The position numbers were made by a program, and so were the translations under genes. From an uncultured Prevotella sp. (GTDB taxonomy: Bacteria; Bacteroidota; Bacteroidia; Bacteroidales; Bacteroidaceae), in the NCBI GenBank assembly GCA_934256705.1, contig CAKQPF010000001.1:62001-126000 (forward strand): a stretch of 64,000 nt of DNA. The letters are read 5' to 3'. Under the pieces are notes generated by a model that worked only from the letters and a program-made list of their open reading frames with translations, ran no database searches and was not told where the DNA came from. Shown here one piece after another: positions 6,868 through 16,163 of this stretch (the first letter of the stretch is position 1; each line of letters opens with the position of its first letter).

Positions 6868-9630
6868 ATGGACAAACTCTTTCTCATCGACGCATACGCG
6901 CTGATATACCGCAGTTACTATGCCTTCATCAAAGCACCTCGCATCAATTCCAAAGGAATGAATACGAGCACCATAATGGGCTTCTGCAATACGCTCAACG
7001 AGGTACTGACCAAGGAAAAACCAACTCATCTCGCCGTCGCTTTCGACCACGGAAAGACGTTCCGACACGAGGCTTTCCCTGCTTATAAAGCGCAGAGAGA
7101 GGAGACTCCTGAGGACATCAGACTGGCTGTACCTATCATCAAGGATATCCTCTCTGCCTATCATATCCCTATCTTGCAGGTGGATGGATTTGAGGCGGAC
7201 GACATCATCGGCACCATAGCCCACAAAGCCGACCTCGAAGGCATCGACACATTCATGGTGACGCCCGACAAGGACTACGCCCAGCTCGTCACCGACCACG
7301 TCAGGATGTACCGCCCTCGCCACGGAGGCGGCTATGAAGTCATGGGTCCGAAGGAGGTATGCGAGAAATACGGCATAGAGTCAACGGCGCAGGTCATCGA
7401 CCTTCTCGGACTGATGGGCGACTCGGCTGACAATTTTCCGGGCTGTCCGGGCGTGGGAGAGAAGACTGCCGCCAAACTGATAAACCAATTCGGAAGCATC
7501 GACAGCCTACTCTCCTCCACCGACCAGCTGAAAGGAAAGATGAAGGAAAAAGTGGAAGACGCGGTGGAAGACATCAAGATGTCAAAGTATCTTGCCACCA
7601 TCCGCCAGGATGTCCCTGTCTCTTTCTCTTTCGATGAAATGAAAGTCAATGAGCCAGACGAAGCCCGACTGAGAGAAATCTTCACCGAATTGGAGTTTAA
7701 GAGCCTTGCTGACAGAATTCTGAAAAAACCTGTTCAAAAGCAAAAAAGCGTTAATTTACAGCTTGATTTGTTTGCAGAAAATCCGACCAACGGGCAAGAT
7801 TTATTTGAAAATGCCACTCTTGATACGTTTCAGACATCGGGAGCAAAGTATCATTTGGTTGAAACAGAAGAAGATGCGGAGAAATTATCCGAACTTTTAG
7901 TTACAAAGCAAATCGTCAGTTTTGACACAGAGACCACTTCTGTCTGTGCTATCGACGCGGAATTGGTCGGCTTGAGCTTTGCTTTCGAGGAAAAGGAGGC
8001 TTGGTATGTCGCCGTTCCGGCAGAACGTAAAGAAGCTGAAAAAATCGTTAATATATTCAAAAAGGTATATGAAAGCCCGAAAATCATCAAGGTAGGGCAA
8101 AATGTGAAGTACGACATACAGGTGCTGAAGAATTACGGCATCGAAGTGAAAGCGCAGCTTTGGGACACCATGATTGCCCACTACCTCATCAATCCTGGTC
8201 GTGAGAACAACATGGACTCTATGGCGGAGACACTGCTCCACTATCAGACCATCCACATCGAGCAGCTCATCGGACCGAAGGGACCGGCGCAGAAGTCCAT
8301 GCGAGACCTCAGTCCTGCGGAGGTATATCAGTATGCCGCCGAGGATGCCGACATCACCCTTCGCCTCAAGAACGTGCTCGAACCAAAACTGAAGGAGGTG
8401 GGTGCCGAAGCTCTTTTCCATGACATTGAGATGCCGCTCGTCCCTGTCCTTGCGGATATGGAGCGCAACGGCGTGCGTCTCGACACCAAGGCGCTGGACG
8501 AAGTGCACACCACATTCACCAGACGAATGGGCGAACTGGAACAGGAAATCTACCAACTGGCGGGTGAAAGCTTCAACATCGCTTCGCCGAGACAGGTGGG
8601 CGAGATACTGTTCGGCAAACTGAAAATCGTGGAAAAGGCGAAGAAAACCAAGACGGGACAGTATCAGACATCGGAGGAAGTACTGCAGTCGCTCAGTTCC
8701 AAGCACCCTATAGTGGAGAAGATTCTCGCCCATCGCGGTCTGAAGAAACTCATTGGCACTTACGTAGATGCGTTGCCACGACTCATCAATCCTAATACCG
8801 GTCACATCCATACGTCATTCAACCAATGTGTCACCACCACGGGACGACTCTCCAGCTCGGATCCTAACCTCCAGAATATCCCTGTCAACAGCGAGGACGG
8901 CAAGGAAATCCGCAAGACCATCATCCCTGACGAGGGAGAAATCTTCTTCTCCGCCGACTATTCACAGATCGAACTGCGCGTGATGGCATCCATGTCGGGC
9001 GACGAGAACATGATAGAAGCCTTCACATCAGACGCTGATATCCATGCCGCAACATCGGCAAAGATATTCCATAAGCCGATAAGCGAGGTCACCAAGGAAG
9101 AGAGAACCAAGGCAAAGCGTGCCAATTTCGGCATCATCTATGGCATTTCAGCCTTTGGTCTGGCACAGAATATGGGCATAGACCGCAGTGAGGCTAAAGC
9201 ATTGATAGACGGTTACTTCGCCACTTTCCCCGGTGTGCAGTCCTTCATGGAGGAAAGCAAGAAGACGGCAGCCGAGAAGGGCTATGCCGAGACCATGTTC
9301 CATCGCCGTCGCTACCTGCCCGACATCACGTCGCGCAACGGCACCGTCCGTGCGATAGCAGAGCGAAACGCCATCAATGCGCCTATCCAGGGCACGGCGG
9401 CCGACATCATCAAGATTGCCATGGTGCGCATATACCAGCGCTTCAAGGCAGAAGGATTGAAGTCGAAGATGATACTTCAGGTGCATGACGAACTCAACTT
9501 CTCCGTGGTTCCCGAAGAAAAGTTCCACGTGAAACAATTAGTACTCGAAGAGATGCAAAATGCTGCAGCACTGAAAGTTCCCCTGATTGCTGACTGCGGC
9601 TTCGGCGACAACTGGCTGGAGGCTCATTGA
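6868..9630 (+). CDS. polA: DNA polymerase I
   Basis: A 920-residue family A polymerase for Okazaki-fragment maturation and repair. It has an N-terminal 5'-3' nuclease (to about 290; VDGFEADDIIG, TPDKDYAQLV), a 3'-5' exonuclease domain (about 330-500) that keeps SFDTETTS, NVKYDIQVL and YAAEDAD, so proofreading should be active, and a polymerase domain with DYSQIELRVMA, KRANFGIIYG and QVHDELNF. About 7735-8100 is richer in A/T and uses different codons (TTA, TTG, AAA, AAT) from the rest of the gene, suggesting a recombined patch. A near-perfect parS lies at 9521-9536. Confidence 0.97.
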   Translation: MDKLFLIDAYALIYRSYYAFIKAPRINSKGMNTSTIMGFCNTLNEVLTKEKPTHLAVAFDHGKTFRHEAFPAYKAQREETPEDIRLAVPIIKDILSAYHIPILQVDGFEADDIIGTIAHKADLEGIDTFMVTPDKDYAQLVTDHVRMYRPRHGGGYEVMGPKEVCEKYGIESTAQVIDLLGLMGDSADNFPGCPGVGEKTAAKLINQFGSIDSLLSSTDQLKGKMKEKVEDAVEDIKMSKYLATIRQDVPVSFSFDEMKVNEPDEARLREIFTELEFKSLADRILKKPVQKQKSVNLQLDLFAENPTNGQDLFENATLDTFQTSGAKYHLVETEEDAEKLSELLVTKQIVSFDTETTSVCAIDAELVGLSFAFEEKEAWYVAVPAERKEAEKIVNIFKKVYESPKIIKVGQNVKYDIQVLKNYGIEVKAQLWDTMIAHYLINPGRENNMDSMAETLLHYQTIHIEQLIGPKGPAQKSMRDLSPAEVYQYAAEDADITLRLKNVLEPKLKEVGAEALFHDIEMPLVPVLADMERNGVRLDTKALDEVHTTFTRRMGELEQEIYQLAGESFNIASPRQVGEILFGKLKIVEKAKKTKTGQYQTSEEVLQSLSSKHPIVEKILAHRGLKKLIGTYVDALPRLINPNTGHIHTSFNQCVTTTGRLSSSDPNLQNIPVNSEDGKEIRKTIIPDEGEIFFSADYSQIELRVMASMSGDENMIEAFTSDADIHAATSAKIFHKPISEVTKEERTKAKRANFGIIYGISAFGLAQNMGIDRSEAKALIDGYFATFPGVQSFMEESKKTAAEKGYAETMFHRRRYLPDITSRNGTVRAIAERNAINAPIQGTAADIIKIAMVRIYQRFKAEGLKSKMILQVHDELNFSVVPEEKFHVKQLVLEEMQNAAALKVPLIADCGFGDNWLEAH
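9521..9536 (+). other. parS: parS-like site 3 (one mismatch), inside polA
   Basis: AGTTCCACGTGAAACA differs from parS only at the first base. It is translated as part of the polA C-terminal region, so it could be a fortuitous match; proximity to two perfect sites argues for function. Confidence 0.5.
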
Positions 9631-9638
9631 CTTCTATA

Positions 9639-9884
9639 GTGAAAAGTGAAGAGTGAAAAGTGAAAAGTGAAAAATCGCGCTGACGCGGTTGGGGCTTTAA
9701 GGTAATAGGAAATAGGAAATAGGAAATAGGAAATAGGAGATTACCTTTTCTTCAAGCGAGCTACGCCCAGATGCAGTAGCTCAAGCAAACTATGGTAATG
9801 TCCTATTCCCTATTACTATTCTCTATTACCCTACCCAACCGCGTCAGCGCGATTTTCCACTCTACACTTTTCACTCTTCACTTT
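9639..9884. repeat. large composite inverted repeat
   Basis: The outer arms are GTGAAGAGTGAAAAGTGA and TTTTCACTCTTCACTTTT. Inside are AAATCGCGCTGACGCGGTTG and CAACCGCGTCAGCGCGATTTT. Inside those are five AAATAGG units and, inverted, CCTATTCCCTATTACTATTC. The nested symmetry would give a cruciform or long hairpin after polA. Confidence 0.85.
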
Positions 9885-9914
9885 TGTTATTTCAGAAAAA
9901 AACACTGCAAACTG

Positions 9915-9945
9915 TTGCAGTTTTAATATTTTTTTGCTACTTTTG
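9915..9945 (+). promoter_or_regulatory. promoter of the susC/susD operon
   Basis: TTG at 9915-9917, 20 bases, then TACTTTTG at 9938-9945: a good Bacteroidetes promoter. About 130 bases of leader would precede susC. No regulator gene for this locus is visible. Confidence 0.6.
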
Positions 9946-10079
9946 CAAATGATAAAGCAAATTGTTTAACTATAGTACCCCACCAATAACATATACTACA
10001 CGTACGTTTTGATGCTTGGGAAAAGCAGAAATTACAAGGTGGGGGACTCAAAATGTTTAACTTAATAACATCAACTATT

Positions 10080-13000
10080 ATGAAAAAGCGACACCTACAC
10101 TCCAAGGGAAGCGCACAGTTTGGATGCTTCCTGGTCGGCGGTATGCTGACGATGGGAATGCTCGGCATGGCTTTGCCACAGACAGCCTTTGCGTCTGTCA
10201 GCACTGTGCAGCAGAAAGAATCCATCTACGGAACTATCACGGATGCCAACACCAATGAGCCTATCGTCGGCGCAAGTGTCATGATAAAAGGCACTTCCAT
10301 GGGATCAGTTACTGATTTCGACGGCAAATTCAATGTCAATGTCAAGAGTTATCCGGTGACATTGGTAATCACTTATGTTGGCTATCAGAAGAAGGAAGTG
10401 AAGGTGACGAAGAGCGGAAGCATCAATATCACCATTTCAGAGGACTCACAAATCATGGACGAAGTCATCGTGACGGGCTACGGCACGTTCAAGAAGTCTG
10501 CCTATGCTGGCTCTGCCTCCAACGTGAAGGCGGACAAGATGGCTGACGTGCCTGCCGTTTCCTTCCAGGACATGCTCCAGGGCAATGCCACAGGCGTGCA
10601 GTTCTCTGCCTCTTCAGGACAGCCTGGCGCATCCTCCAGCCTCAATATCCGAGGCATGGGCTCCATCAATGCGAGCAATTCCCCGCTCTATGTCATCGAC
10701 GGCGTGCCGGTGATGAGCGGCTCCATCAATTCCATGTCGTCCGACTCCGGACTCGACATCATGTCCACCATCAACACCAGCGACATCGAGAGCATCACGG
10801 TAATCAAGGATGCTGCAGCCGCTTCGCTCTATGGTTCACGCGCTGCCAACGGCGTTGTCATCATCACCACAAAGAAAGGTGTGCAGGGCAAGGCGAAGGT
10901 ATCGCTCAAGGCAGACTGGGGTTTCTCCGACTTTGCCATGGAATATCGCCCTGTGATGAACGGCCAGCAGCGCCGTGACTACATCTACAACGGTCTCTAT
11001 GCCGGACAGATACGCAAGGGCAAGAGCGCTGAAGAGGCTACGGAATATGCTGACGAGAACATCGACGACTACGCTCCTGTGCCTTGGTGCGGCTTCGTGG
11101 ACTGGGATGACATCCTCTTCAAGAAGGGCAACCACCAGCAGTATGAGGCTTCTGTCTCTGGTGGCGTGGACAGATTCAAGTATTATTCTTCTCTCGCTTA
11201 CCTGAAGCAGGAGGGTATCACCCACCGTTCTGGACTGGAACGTCTGAGCGGTCGCATGAACGTGGATTACCAGGCCACCGACAGGCTCAACCTCGGTGCC
11301 AACCTCCTCTTCTCCAGCGTCAATCAGGACGTTTATAGCGAAGGCTTCACCTACACCGCACCTTTCTATTCTTCACGCAGCGCCGTGACCCCTTCCGACC
11401 CTGTATATAATGAGGACGGCACATGGAACCGCGCATTCATCCGCATCGGTGACCGAAACCCAGCGCTCGCAAATGAGTATGACACTCAGCGTGAGTATGT
11501 CACACGTACATTCAACACCATCTATGCACAGTATGAATTCGTCAAGGACCTCAAGCTGAAATCCACCTTCAGCTATGACTATGTCACCACAAAGGGCAAA
11601 GACTGGGCTGACCCTCGCACTTCCAACGGCGAAGATGTCAATGGTGGCATGAGCAAGAAGTTCTACGAGCGCAAGAAGATGGTATGGGGCAACCAGCTGA
11701 TGTATAACAGGACATTCGCTGAGGTGCATCATTTCGACGGCCTTCTGGGCTATGAAATCGATGATACTTACCGCGATTACCTCTCCGGCTACGCCACCAA
11801 TTTCGCTACTCCTGACAGGAATGACATCGCCAACGGCAAGAAGAAGGAGTCTGTAGGCGGTGCAAGCAGCCGTACAAGGATGGTGTCCTACATCGGTCGA
11901 TTGAACTATGACTTCGACAACAAGTATTTCCTCGGTGCCAGCTATCGCGTCGATGGCAGTTCACGCCTTGAGCGTTCCCATCGCTGGGGCAATTTCTGGT
12001 CAGTGTCAGGCGCTTGGCGCATGATCGAGGAAGACTTCATGAAGCCTGCTTCTTCATGGCTTACAGACCTCAAGCTACGCGCTTCCTACGGTGTCAACGG
12101 CACACTGCCGTCTGATTATTTCGGCTATATGGCGCTCAGCAGCCTCAGTGCGGCATACAATGAACAGCCTGCCATCGTCATCTCACAGCTCGCCAACGCC
12201 AACCTGAAGTGGGAGACCAACTACAATCTCAACATCGGTCTCGACTTCGCACTCTTCGACCGCGTGAACGTCACATTCGAGTATTACCTCCGCAACACCA
12301 AGAACCTCCTCATGGACAGCCCGGTATCAATGACCACAGGCTTCAGTTCTTACCTCATGAATGTGGGACAGCTCAGAAACCAGGGCTTTGAAATCGAAAT
12401 CAGGTCATCCAACATCAAGACAAAGGACTTCGACTGGAAGACCACTTTCAACCTCTCACACAACAAGAACAAGGTGGTGAAGCTCGACGGTGACCAGACT
12501 CAGATTATCAGCGGAACGCAGATCCGCAAGATAGGTCACCCTTACCGCACATTCTACATGATAGAATTTGCCGGCATCAACCCTGAGAACGGCAACCCTC
12601 AGTTCTACACCAACGACCTGCTTGAGGACGGAACCTACAGCAAGGAAATCACCGAAAAGGCTTCTGAAGCCAAGGCTATCATGCTCGATAAGCACGCTGA
12701 GCCGGCTGTCAACGGAGGTCTCTACAACAGCATACGCTACAAGTGGTTCGACCTCGGTTTCCTCTTCAACTACCAGTTTGGCGGCTATGCCTACGACACT
12801 TGGGCACAGAAGACCGAGCATGGCGGCTATGACCTGGAGGCAAACATCCCTACCTACTATGCAGACAGCTGGAAGAATCCTGGCGACCAGACCAAGTATG
12901 AGCAGTTCTATGAGAAGAGCTCAAGCGTCGCTATGCACAAGATCACCAACAGCCGCCGTCTCCACAGCACTGACTATATCCGCCTCAAGACCATCACCTT

Positions 13001-13193
13001 CGGCGTTTCCCTGCCTAAGCAGTGGCTCGCTCCTGTGGGATTGACTAATGCACGCCTCTATATGTCTGCCAACAACCTCTGGACATGGGCGGCATGGGAC
13101 TACTATGACCCGGAGTCAGTGGTCAATGGCAGTGCCACACAGACCACTCCTCCGCTCAAGACCGTGACCTTCGGCGTAAACATTAACTTCTAA
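10080..13193 (+). CDS. SusC/RagA-type TonB-dependent outer-membrane transporter
   Basis: About 1037 residues from the chosen start. The frame is open from an earlier ATG at 10053; the ATG at 10080 is preferred because it puts a charged MKKRHLHSK stretch before the hydrophobic signal core ending near TAFAS. After the signal come a carboxypeptidase-regulatory-like domain (IYGTITDANTNEPIVGAS), the TonB-box region (DEVIVTGYGTFKK), the plug (SLNIRGMGSINASNSPLYVIDG) and a beta-barrel ending in VTFGVNINF with a terminal phenylalanine. It imports glycans or peptides with the SusD partner 12 bases downstream. No glycosidase lies beside it, so the substrate cannot be named. Confidence 0.95.
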   Translation: MKKRHLHSKGSAQFGCFLVGGMLTMGMLGMALPQTAFASVSTVQQKESIYGTITDANTNEPIVGASVMIKGTSMGSVTDFDGKFNVNVKSYPVTLVITYVGYQKKEVKVTKSGSINITISEDSQIMDEVIVTGYGTFKKSAYAGSASNVKADKMADVPAVSFQDMLQGNATGVQFSASSGQPGASSSLNIRGMGSINASNSPLYVIDGVPVMSGSINSMSSDSGLDIMSTINTSDIESITVIKDAAAASLYGSRAANGVVIITTKKGVQGKAKVSLKADWGFSDFAMEYRPVMNGQQRRDYIYNGLYAGQIRKGKSAEEATEYADENIDDYAPVPWCGFVDWDDILFKKGNHQQYEASVSGGVDRFKYYSSLAYLKQEGITHRSGLERLSGRMNVDYQATDRLNLGANLLFSSVNQDVYSEGFTYTAPFYSSRSAVTPSDPVYNEDGTWNRAFIRIGDRNPALANEYDTQREYVTRTFNTIYAQYEFVKDLKLKSTFSYDYVTTKGKDWADPRTSNGEDVNGGMSKKFYERKKMVWGNQLMYNRTFAEVHHFDGLLGYEIDDTYRDYLSGYATNFATPDRNDIANGKKKESVGGASSRTRMVSYIGRLNYDFDNKYFLGASYRVDGSSRLERSHRWGNFWSVSGAWRMIEEDFMKPASSWLTDLKLRASYGVNGTLPSDYFGYMALSSLSAAYNEQPAIVISQLANANLKWETNYNLNIGLDFALFDRVNVTFEYYLRNTKNLLMDSPVSMTTGFSSYLMNVGQLRNQGFEIEIRSSNIKTKDFDWKTTFNLSHNKNKVVKLDGDQTQIISGTQIRKIGHPYRTFYMIEFAGINPENGNPQFYTNDLLEDGTYSKEITEKASEAKAIMLDKHAEPAVNGGLYNSIRYKWFDLGFLFNYQFGGYAYDTWAQKTEHGGYDLEANIPTYYADSWKNPGDQTKYEQFYEKSSSVAMHKITNSRRLHSTDYIRLKTITFGVSLPKQWLAPVGLTNARLYMSANNLWTWAAWDYYDPESVVNGSATQTTPPLKTVTFGVNINF

Positions 13194-13205
13194 AACCCTT
13201 GTACT

Positions 13206-14699
13206 ATGAAAAAGATTTTTCAATATATAATGATTGGAGCCATGGCTGCGGGCTTCTCTTCCTGCGGCAATGACTGGCTCGACCTGGAGCCTTCCACCGA
13301 CGTGGAGACCAACGTAAAGACGATTTCCGACGTGGAATTCACCCTCAACGGAATCTACAGCACCATGCAGAGCTCTGACGCTTACTCCGGACGACTCGTC
13401 TATTACGGCGACGTCACAGCCGATGACATACAGGCTGTCAGCTCCACCAAGCGCACGGCGAACGCTTATCTCTATGGTTTCACCAAGACAAACGCTCCGG
13501 CTTCATATTGGAGAATACCGTATGAGATAATACAGAACTGCAACGTCATACTCAAGAACATTGATGGTATCCAGGTCACTGACAAGCAGAAGGATGCACT
13601 CAATGACCTCAAAGGCCAGACGCTCGCCATCCGTGGCTTGGCCCTCTTCGACCTCACTAAGCTCTTCGGCTATCCTTACACTATGGACAACGGCGCTTCC
13701 CTGGGCGCTTGCATCGTCACTGACGTGCTCGAAAAGGACGCTATGCCTCAGCGCAGCACGGTGGCTCAATGCTATGACCAGATTCTGAAAGACCTCGAAG
13801 AGAGTGTCAAACTGCTCGGAAAGGAGTTTAATAAGGGCAAGATTAACAGATGGGCTGCGCTCACTCTGCTCAGCCGCGTGTATCTCTATCACGGCGATGA
13901 CGCCAAAGCGCTCACTGCTGCCAAGGAGGCTATCGAGGGAGCTGAGAAGAATGGCTACGCACTCTGGACCAATGAGGAATATCCTGCCGCATGGGCAAAC
14001 GATGCAAGCAAGCAGAAGCCGGGCGAAGTGCTCTTTGAAATAGTCAATCTCACCACCGATTCTCCAGGCAAGGAGAGCCTCGGATACCTCTATGCCCCCG
14101 GTGGTTACGCTGACGGATGCGTCACAGCGTCTTTCTATAACCTGATGCTAAAGGATGCCAAGGACGTGCGCCTCAAGATTATCAATGTCGCTACCAAGGA
14201 CAAGTACTCCTCTTCTTCCATCTATGGCAGGGCTTTCGTCAATAAGTTCCAACCTCAGCAGGGCGAGAACCTTACCGATGCCAATATCCCGCTCATCCGT
14301 CTCTCCGAGGCTTATCTCAATGCCGCAGAGGCTGCTGCCAAGCTTACCACTGCTGGCGACGACCATAATGCAGAGGCTGCACTGTATCTCGATGCCATCG
14401 TAAATCGTGCTAACCCTGACAAGCACGTCGTTGCTGACAATCAGATTACCCTAAAGCAGGTGCTCGAAGAGCGTCGTAAGGAGCTCGTAGGCGAAGGTCA
14501 TCGTATGTTCGACCTTCTCAGAAATGGTATGAAGGTAAAGCGTATCAAGGAAAGCAACAAGCAGTTGAGCAAGACTAAGCACACCTGCTCTGACGAGTAT
14601 ATGACCATAGGGCTCGACAATTACAAGATTGTGCTCCCTATTCCGCAGTATGAACGCAACGTCAGCCATATCCCTAACAACCCTGGTTACGGTGAATAA
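13206..14699 (+). CDS. SusD/RagB-type nutrient-binding outer-membrane lipoprotein
   Basis: A 497-residue lipoprotein with signal MKKIFQYIMIGAMAAGFSSC; the lipobox cysteine at residue 20 is followed by GNDWLDLEPST, the classic SusD N-terminus. The TPR-rich fold is suggested by regular helices, and the C-terminal ELVGEGHRMFDLLRNG is a SusD signature. It forms the lid of the SusC barrel on the cell surface and captures ligand. It is immediately downstream of and probably co-transcribed with susC, with the phosphatase gene 12 bases further on. Confidence 0.95.
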   Translation: MKKIFQYIMIGAMAAGFSSCGNDWLDLEPSTDVETNVKTISDVEFTLNGIYSTMQSSDAYSGRLVYYGDVTADDIQAVSSTKRTANAYLYGFTKTNAPASYWRIPYEIIQNCNVILKNIDGIQVTDKQKDALNDLKGQTLAIRGLALFDLTKLFGYPYTMDNGASLGACIVTDVLEKDAMPQRSTVAQCYDQILKDLEESVKLLGKEFNKGKINRWAALTLLSRVYLYHGDDAKALTAAKEAIEGAEKNGYALWTNEEYPAAWANDASKQKPGEVLFEIVNLTTDSPGKESLGYLYAPGGYADGCVTASFYNLMLKDAKDVRLKIINVATKDKYSSSSIYGRAFVNKFQPQQGENLTDANIPLIRLSEAYLNAAEAAAKLTTAGDDHNAEAALYLDAIVNRANPDKHVVADNQITLKQVLEERRKELVGEGHRMFDLLRNGMKVKRIKESNKQLSKTKHTCSDEYMTIGLDNYKIVLPIPQYERNVSHIPNNPGYGE

Positions 14700-14711
14700 T
14701 TATCATAAAGA

Positions 14712-15845
14712 ATGCTTAAAAATAAATTTTCCTACATCCTAATGGTGATGCTGACATTGTTCAGCATCACCGTTTCTGCCAAGAAAGGCAACGATAAAGA
14801 CCAACGCCTATCATGCGACGGCCCGTATGTAATCTATCAGCCTGACGGCAAAGTGAGAGTAATCAGCGTGACTGTGAAGGGCGAAATCAAGGACACCACA
14901 TACAATTCTCTCCCTAATAATTTCACTCTCCATGTCACTGACCATGAGGGGAAATACCCATTCGACGTGCAGCTCCACCCCATCAAGCGACAGCCGGCTA
15001 TACAGAATCCTGCCAAGAAGACCTTTATCATGTCCGACCCGCACGGCAGGCTCAATCTCGTAGTCAATCTCCTACAGGCTAATGGTATCATCGACAATCA
15101 GCTACACTGGACCTTCGGAGACAATCAGCTCGTCATCATCGGTGATGTCTTCGACAGAGGATATGACGTGCCACAGATATTCTGGCTTCTTTACAAACTC
15201 GAAGCAGAGGCCGCAACGCATGGAGGACGCGTCACTACGATGCTCGGAAACCATGAACCGATGGCTCTCGCCGGAGATATGCGCTACGCCATGCCGAAAT
15301 ACAAGATGCTGGCTGACTCGCTCGGCATATCCTATCGGCATCTATTTGGCAAGGACACCGAACTGGGCAGGTGGATCGGTTCGCTCAATGCCATTCAGGT
15401 GATTGGCAGGAATATGTATGTCCACGCTGGTATAAGCAAGGAATTCTACGACCGCGACCTCTCAATCCCTACCGTCAACTATGCCATCAGCGAGGTGCTG
15501 TTCATGAAGAGCAAGGAGAGAAAGAAGCATTCGGAATTCTCCAAGTTCCTCTATGGCAACCGTGGTCCTATCTGGTATCGTGGTATGGTCTTAAAGAGCA
15601 AGAAATGGTCACATCTCCCAAGCGACTCTCTCGACATGATTCTCAATCGCTATAACGTCGATCGCATCTTCGTGGGCCACACCATCTTCCGCGACATCAA
15701 GCGATTCTATCAGGGCAGGGTCATCGCCGTCAATGTCGATAACCTCAAGAACTACAACCACAAGCGTGGCAGAGCTGTCCTCATCGACGACGACCGCATC
15801 TTCGTGGTAGGCGACAAAGGCATCAAAAGGGAGATAAAGAAATAA
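14712..15845 (+). CDS. secreted calcineurin-like (PPP-type) metallophosphatase
   Basis: A 377-residue protein with an N-terminal signal peptide (to about residue 23, SITVSA). The metal-binding motifs of the calcineurin fold are in order: SDPHG (near 107), GDVFDRG (near 141), GNHEP (near 177) and a late VGHT (near 322). The GDxxDRG and GNHE forms are those of PPP-type serine/threonine phosphatases and their Shewanella-like relatives. It probably works in the periplasm or at the outer membrane. Its 12-base spacing from susD suggests one operon, so it may process a phosphorylated ligand imported by SusCD (inference). Its substrate is unknown. Confidence 0.88.
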   Translation: MLKNKFSYILMVMLTLFSITVSAKKGNDKDQRLSCDGPYVIYQPDGKVRVISVTVKGEIKDTTYNSLPNNFTLHVTDHEGKYPFDVQLHPIKRQPAIQNPAKKTFIMSDPHGRLNLVVNLLQANGIIDNQLHWTFGDNQLVIIGDVFDRGYDVPQIFWLLYKLEAEAATHGGRVTTMLGNHEPMALAGDMRYAMPKYKMLADSLGISYRHLFGKDTELGRWIGSLNAIQVIGRNMYVHAGISKEFYDRDLSIPTVNYAISEVLFMKSKERKKHSEFSKFLYGNRGPIWYRGMVLKSKKWSHLPSDSLDMILNRYNVDRIFVGHTIFRDIKRFYQGRVIAVNVDNLKNYNHKRGRAVLIDDDRIFVVGDKGIKREIKK

Positions 15846-15862
15846 GGGAAGCCACCACTGTG

Positions 15863-15882
15863 TCCGCCGCGTTACCGGCTGA
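15863..15882 (+). repeat. covarying hairpin, copy 2 (mismatched stem)
   Basis: TCCGCC, GCGTTACC, GGCTGA: a hybrid with one C-T mismatch in the third pair. It follows the phosphatase stop codon and precedes the thiamine promoter. Confidence 0.75.
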
Positions 15883-15907
15883 TAAATAAAAAAAATCCCC
15901 CCATTTA

Positions 15908-15939
15908 TTTGCATATAATAAAGGAAATGAGTACTTTTG
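15908..15939 (+). promoter_or_regulatory. promoter of the thiamine operon
   Basis: TTTG at 15908-15911, exactly 20 bases, then TACTTTTG at 15932-15939: one of the best promoter matches in the window. Transcription would begin just before the TPP riboswitch. Confidence 0.8.
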
Positions 15940-15952
15940 CATCGTCGAACAT

Positions 15953-16023
15953 CAAAAGGGTGCCTCAATGTGAGGCTGAGATCATACCTTCATACCTGAT
16001 GCAGGTAATACTGCCGGAGGGAT
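15953..16023 (+). ncRNA. TPP riboswitch (THI element)
   Basis: The conserved THI-box blocks are in order: AAGGGTGCC, GAGGCTGAGATCATACC, then CATACCTGATGCAGGTAA, TACTGCCG and GAGGGA. GGGTGC and the final AGGGA close the element, while CTGAGA and the ACCTGA...GGTAAT part form the pyrimidine- and pyrophosphate-binding arms. It lies between a promoter and an intrinsic terminator and heads thiD-thiS-thiE-thiG-thiC-thiF-thiH-tenI. When TPP is abundant, transcription should stop at the terminator. Confidence 0.95.
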
Positions 16024-16068
16024 TGAGTCGGTGATTTTTCAAGCAAAAAAGCAAACAATAAGATAATC

Positions 16069-16101
16069 AAGGTCATGATGTTCCAGTCATGGCCTTTTTT
16101 T
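16069..16101 (+). terminator. intrinsic terminator of the TPP riboswitch
   Basis: AAGGTCATGA, loop TGTTCCAG, TCATGGCCTT with one G-T pair, then seven T residues. It lies 45 bases after the riboswitch and 62 bases before thiD, the right place for ligand-controlled attenuation. Confidence 0.85.
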
Positions 16102-16163
16102 GTTTCCACACATTGAAGGCGCTCTAATGTCGATAACATATCGTTTTTCCAACATAAGAGCTT

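Noticed and set aside
7897..8811. Long minus-strand frame inside polA (304 codons), and similar ones at 36375-37454, 42842-43822 and 44234-45448
   Set aside because: They lie wholly opposite well-supported genes, show no family motifs, and follow from the strong codon bias of the true frame.
10053..10079. Earlier ATG for the SusC gene
   Set aside because: It would add MFNLITSTI before the charged start of the signal peptide; MKKRHLH at 10080 is more typical. The choice remains uncertain.
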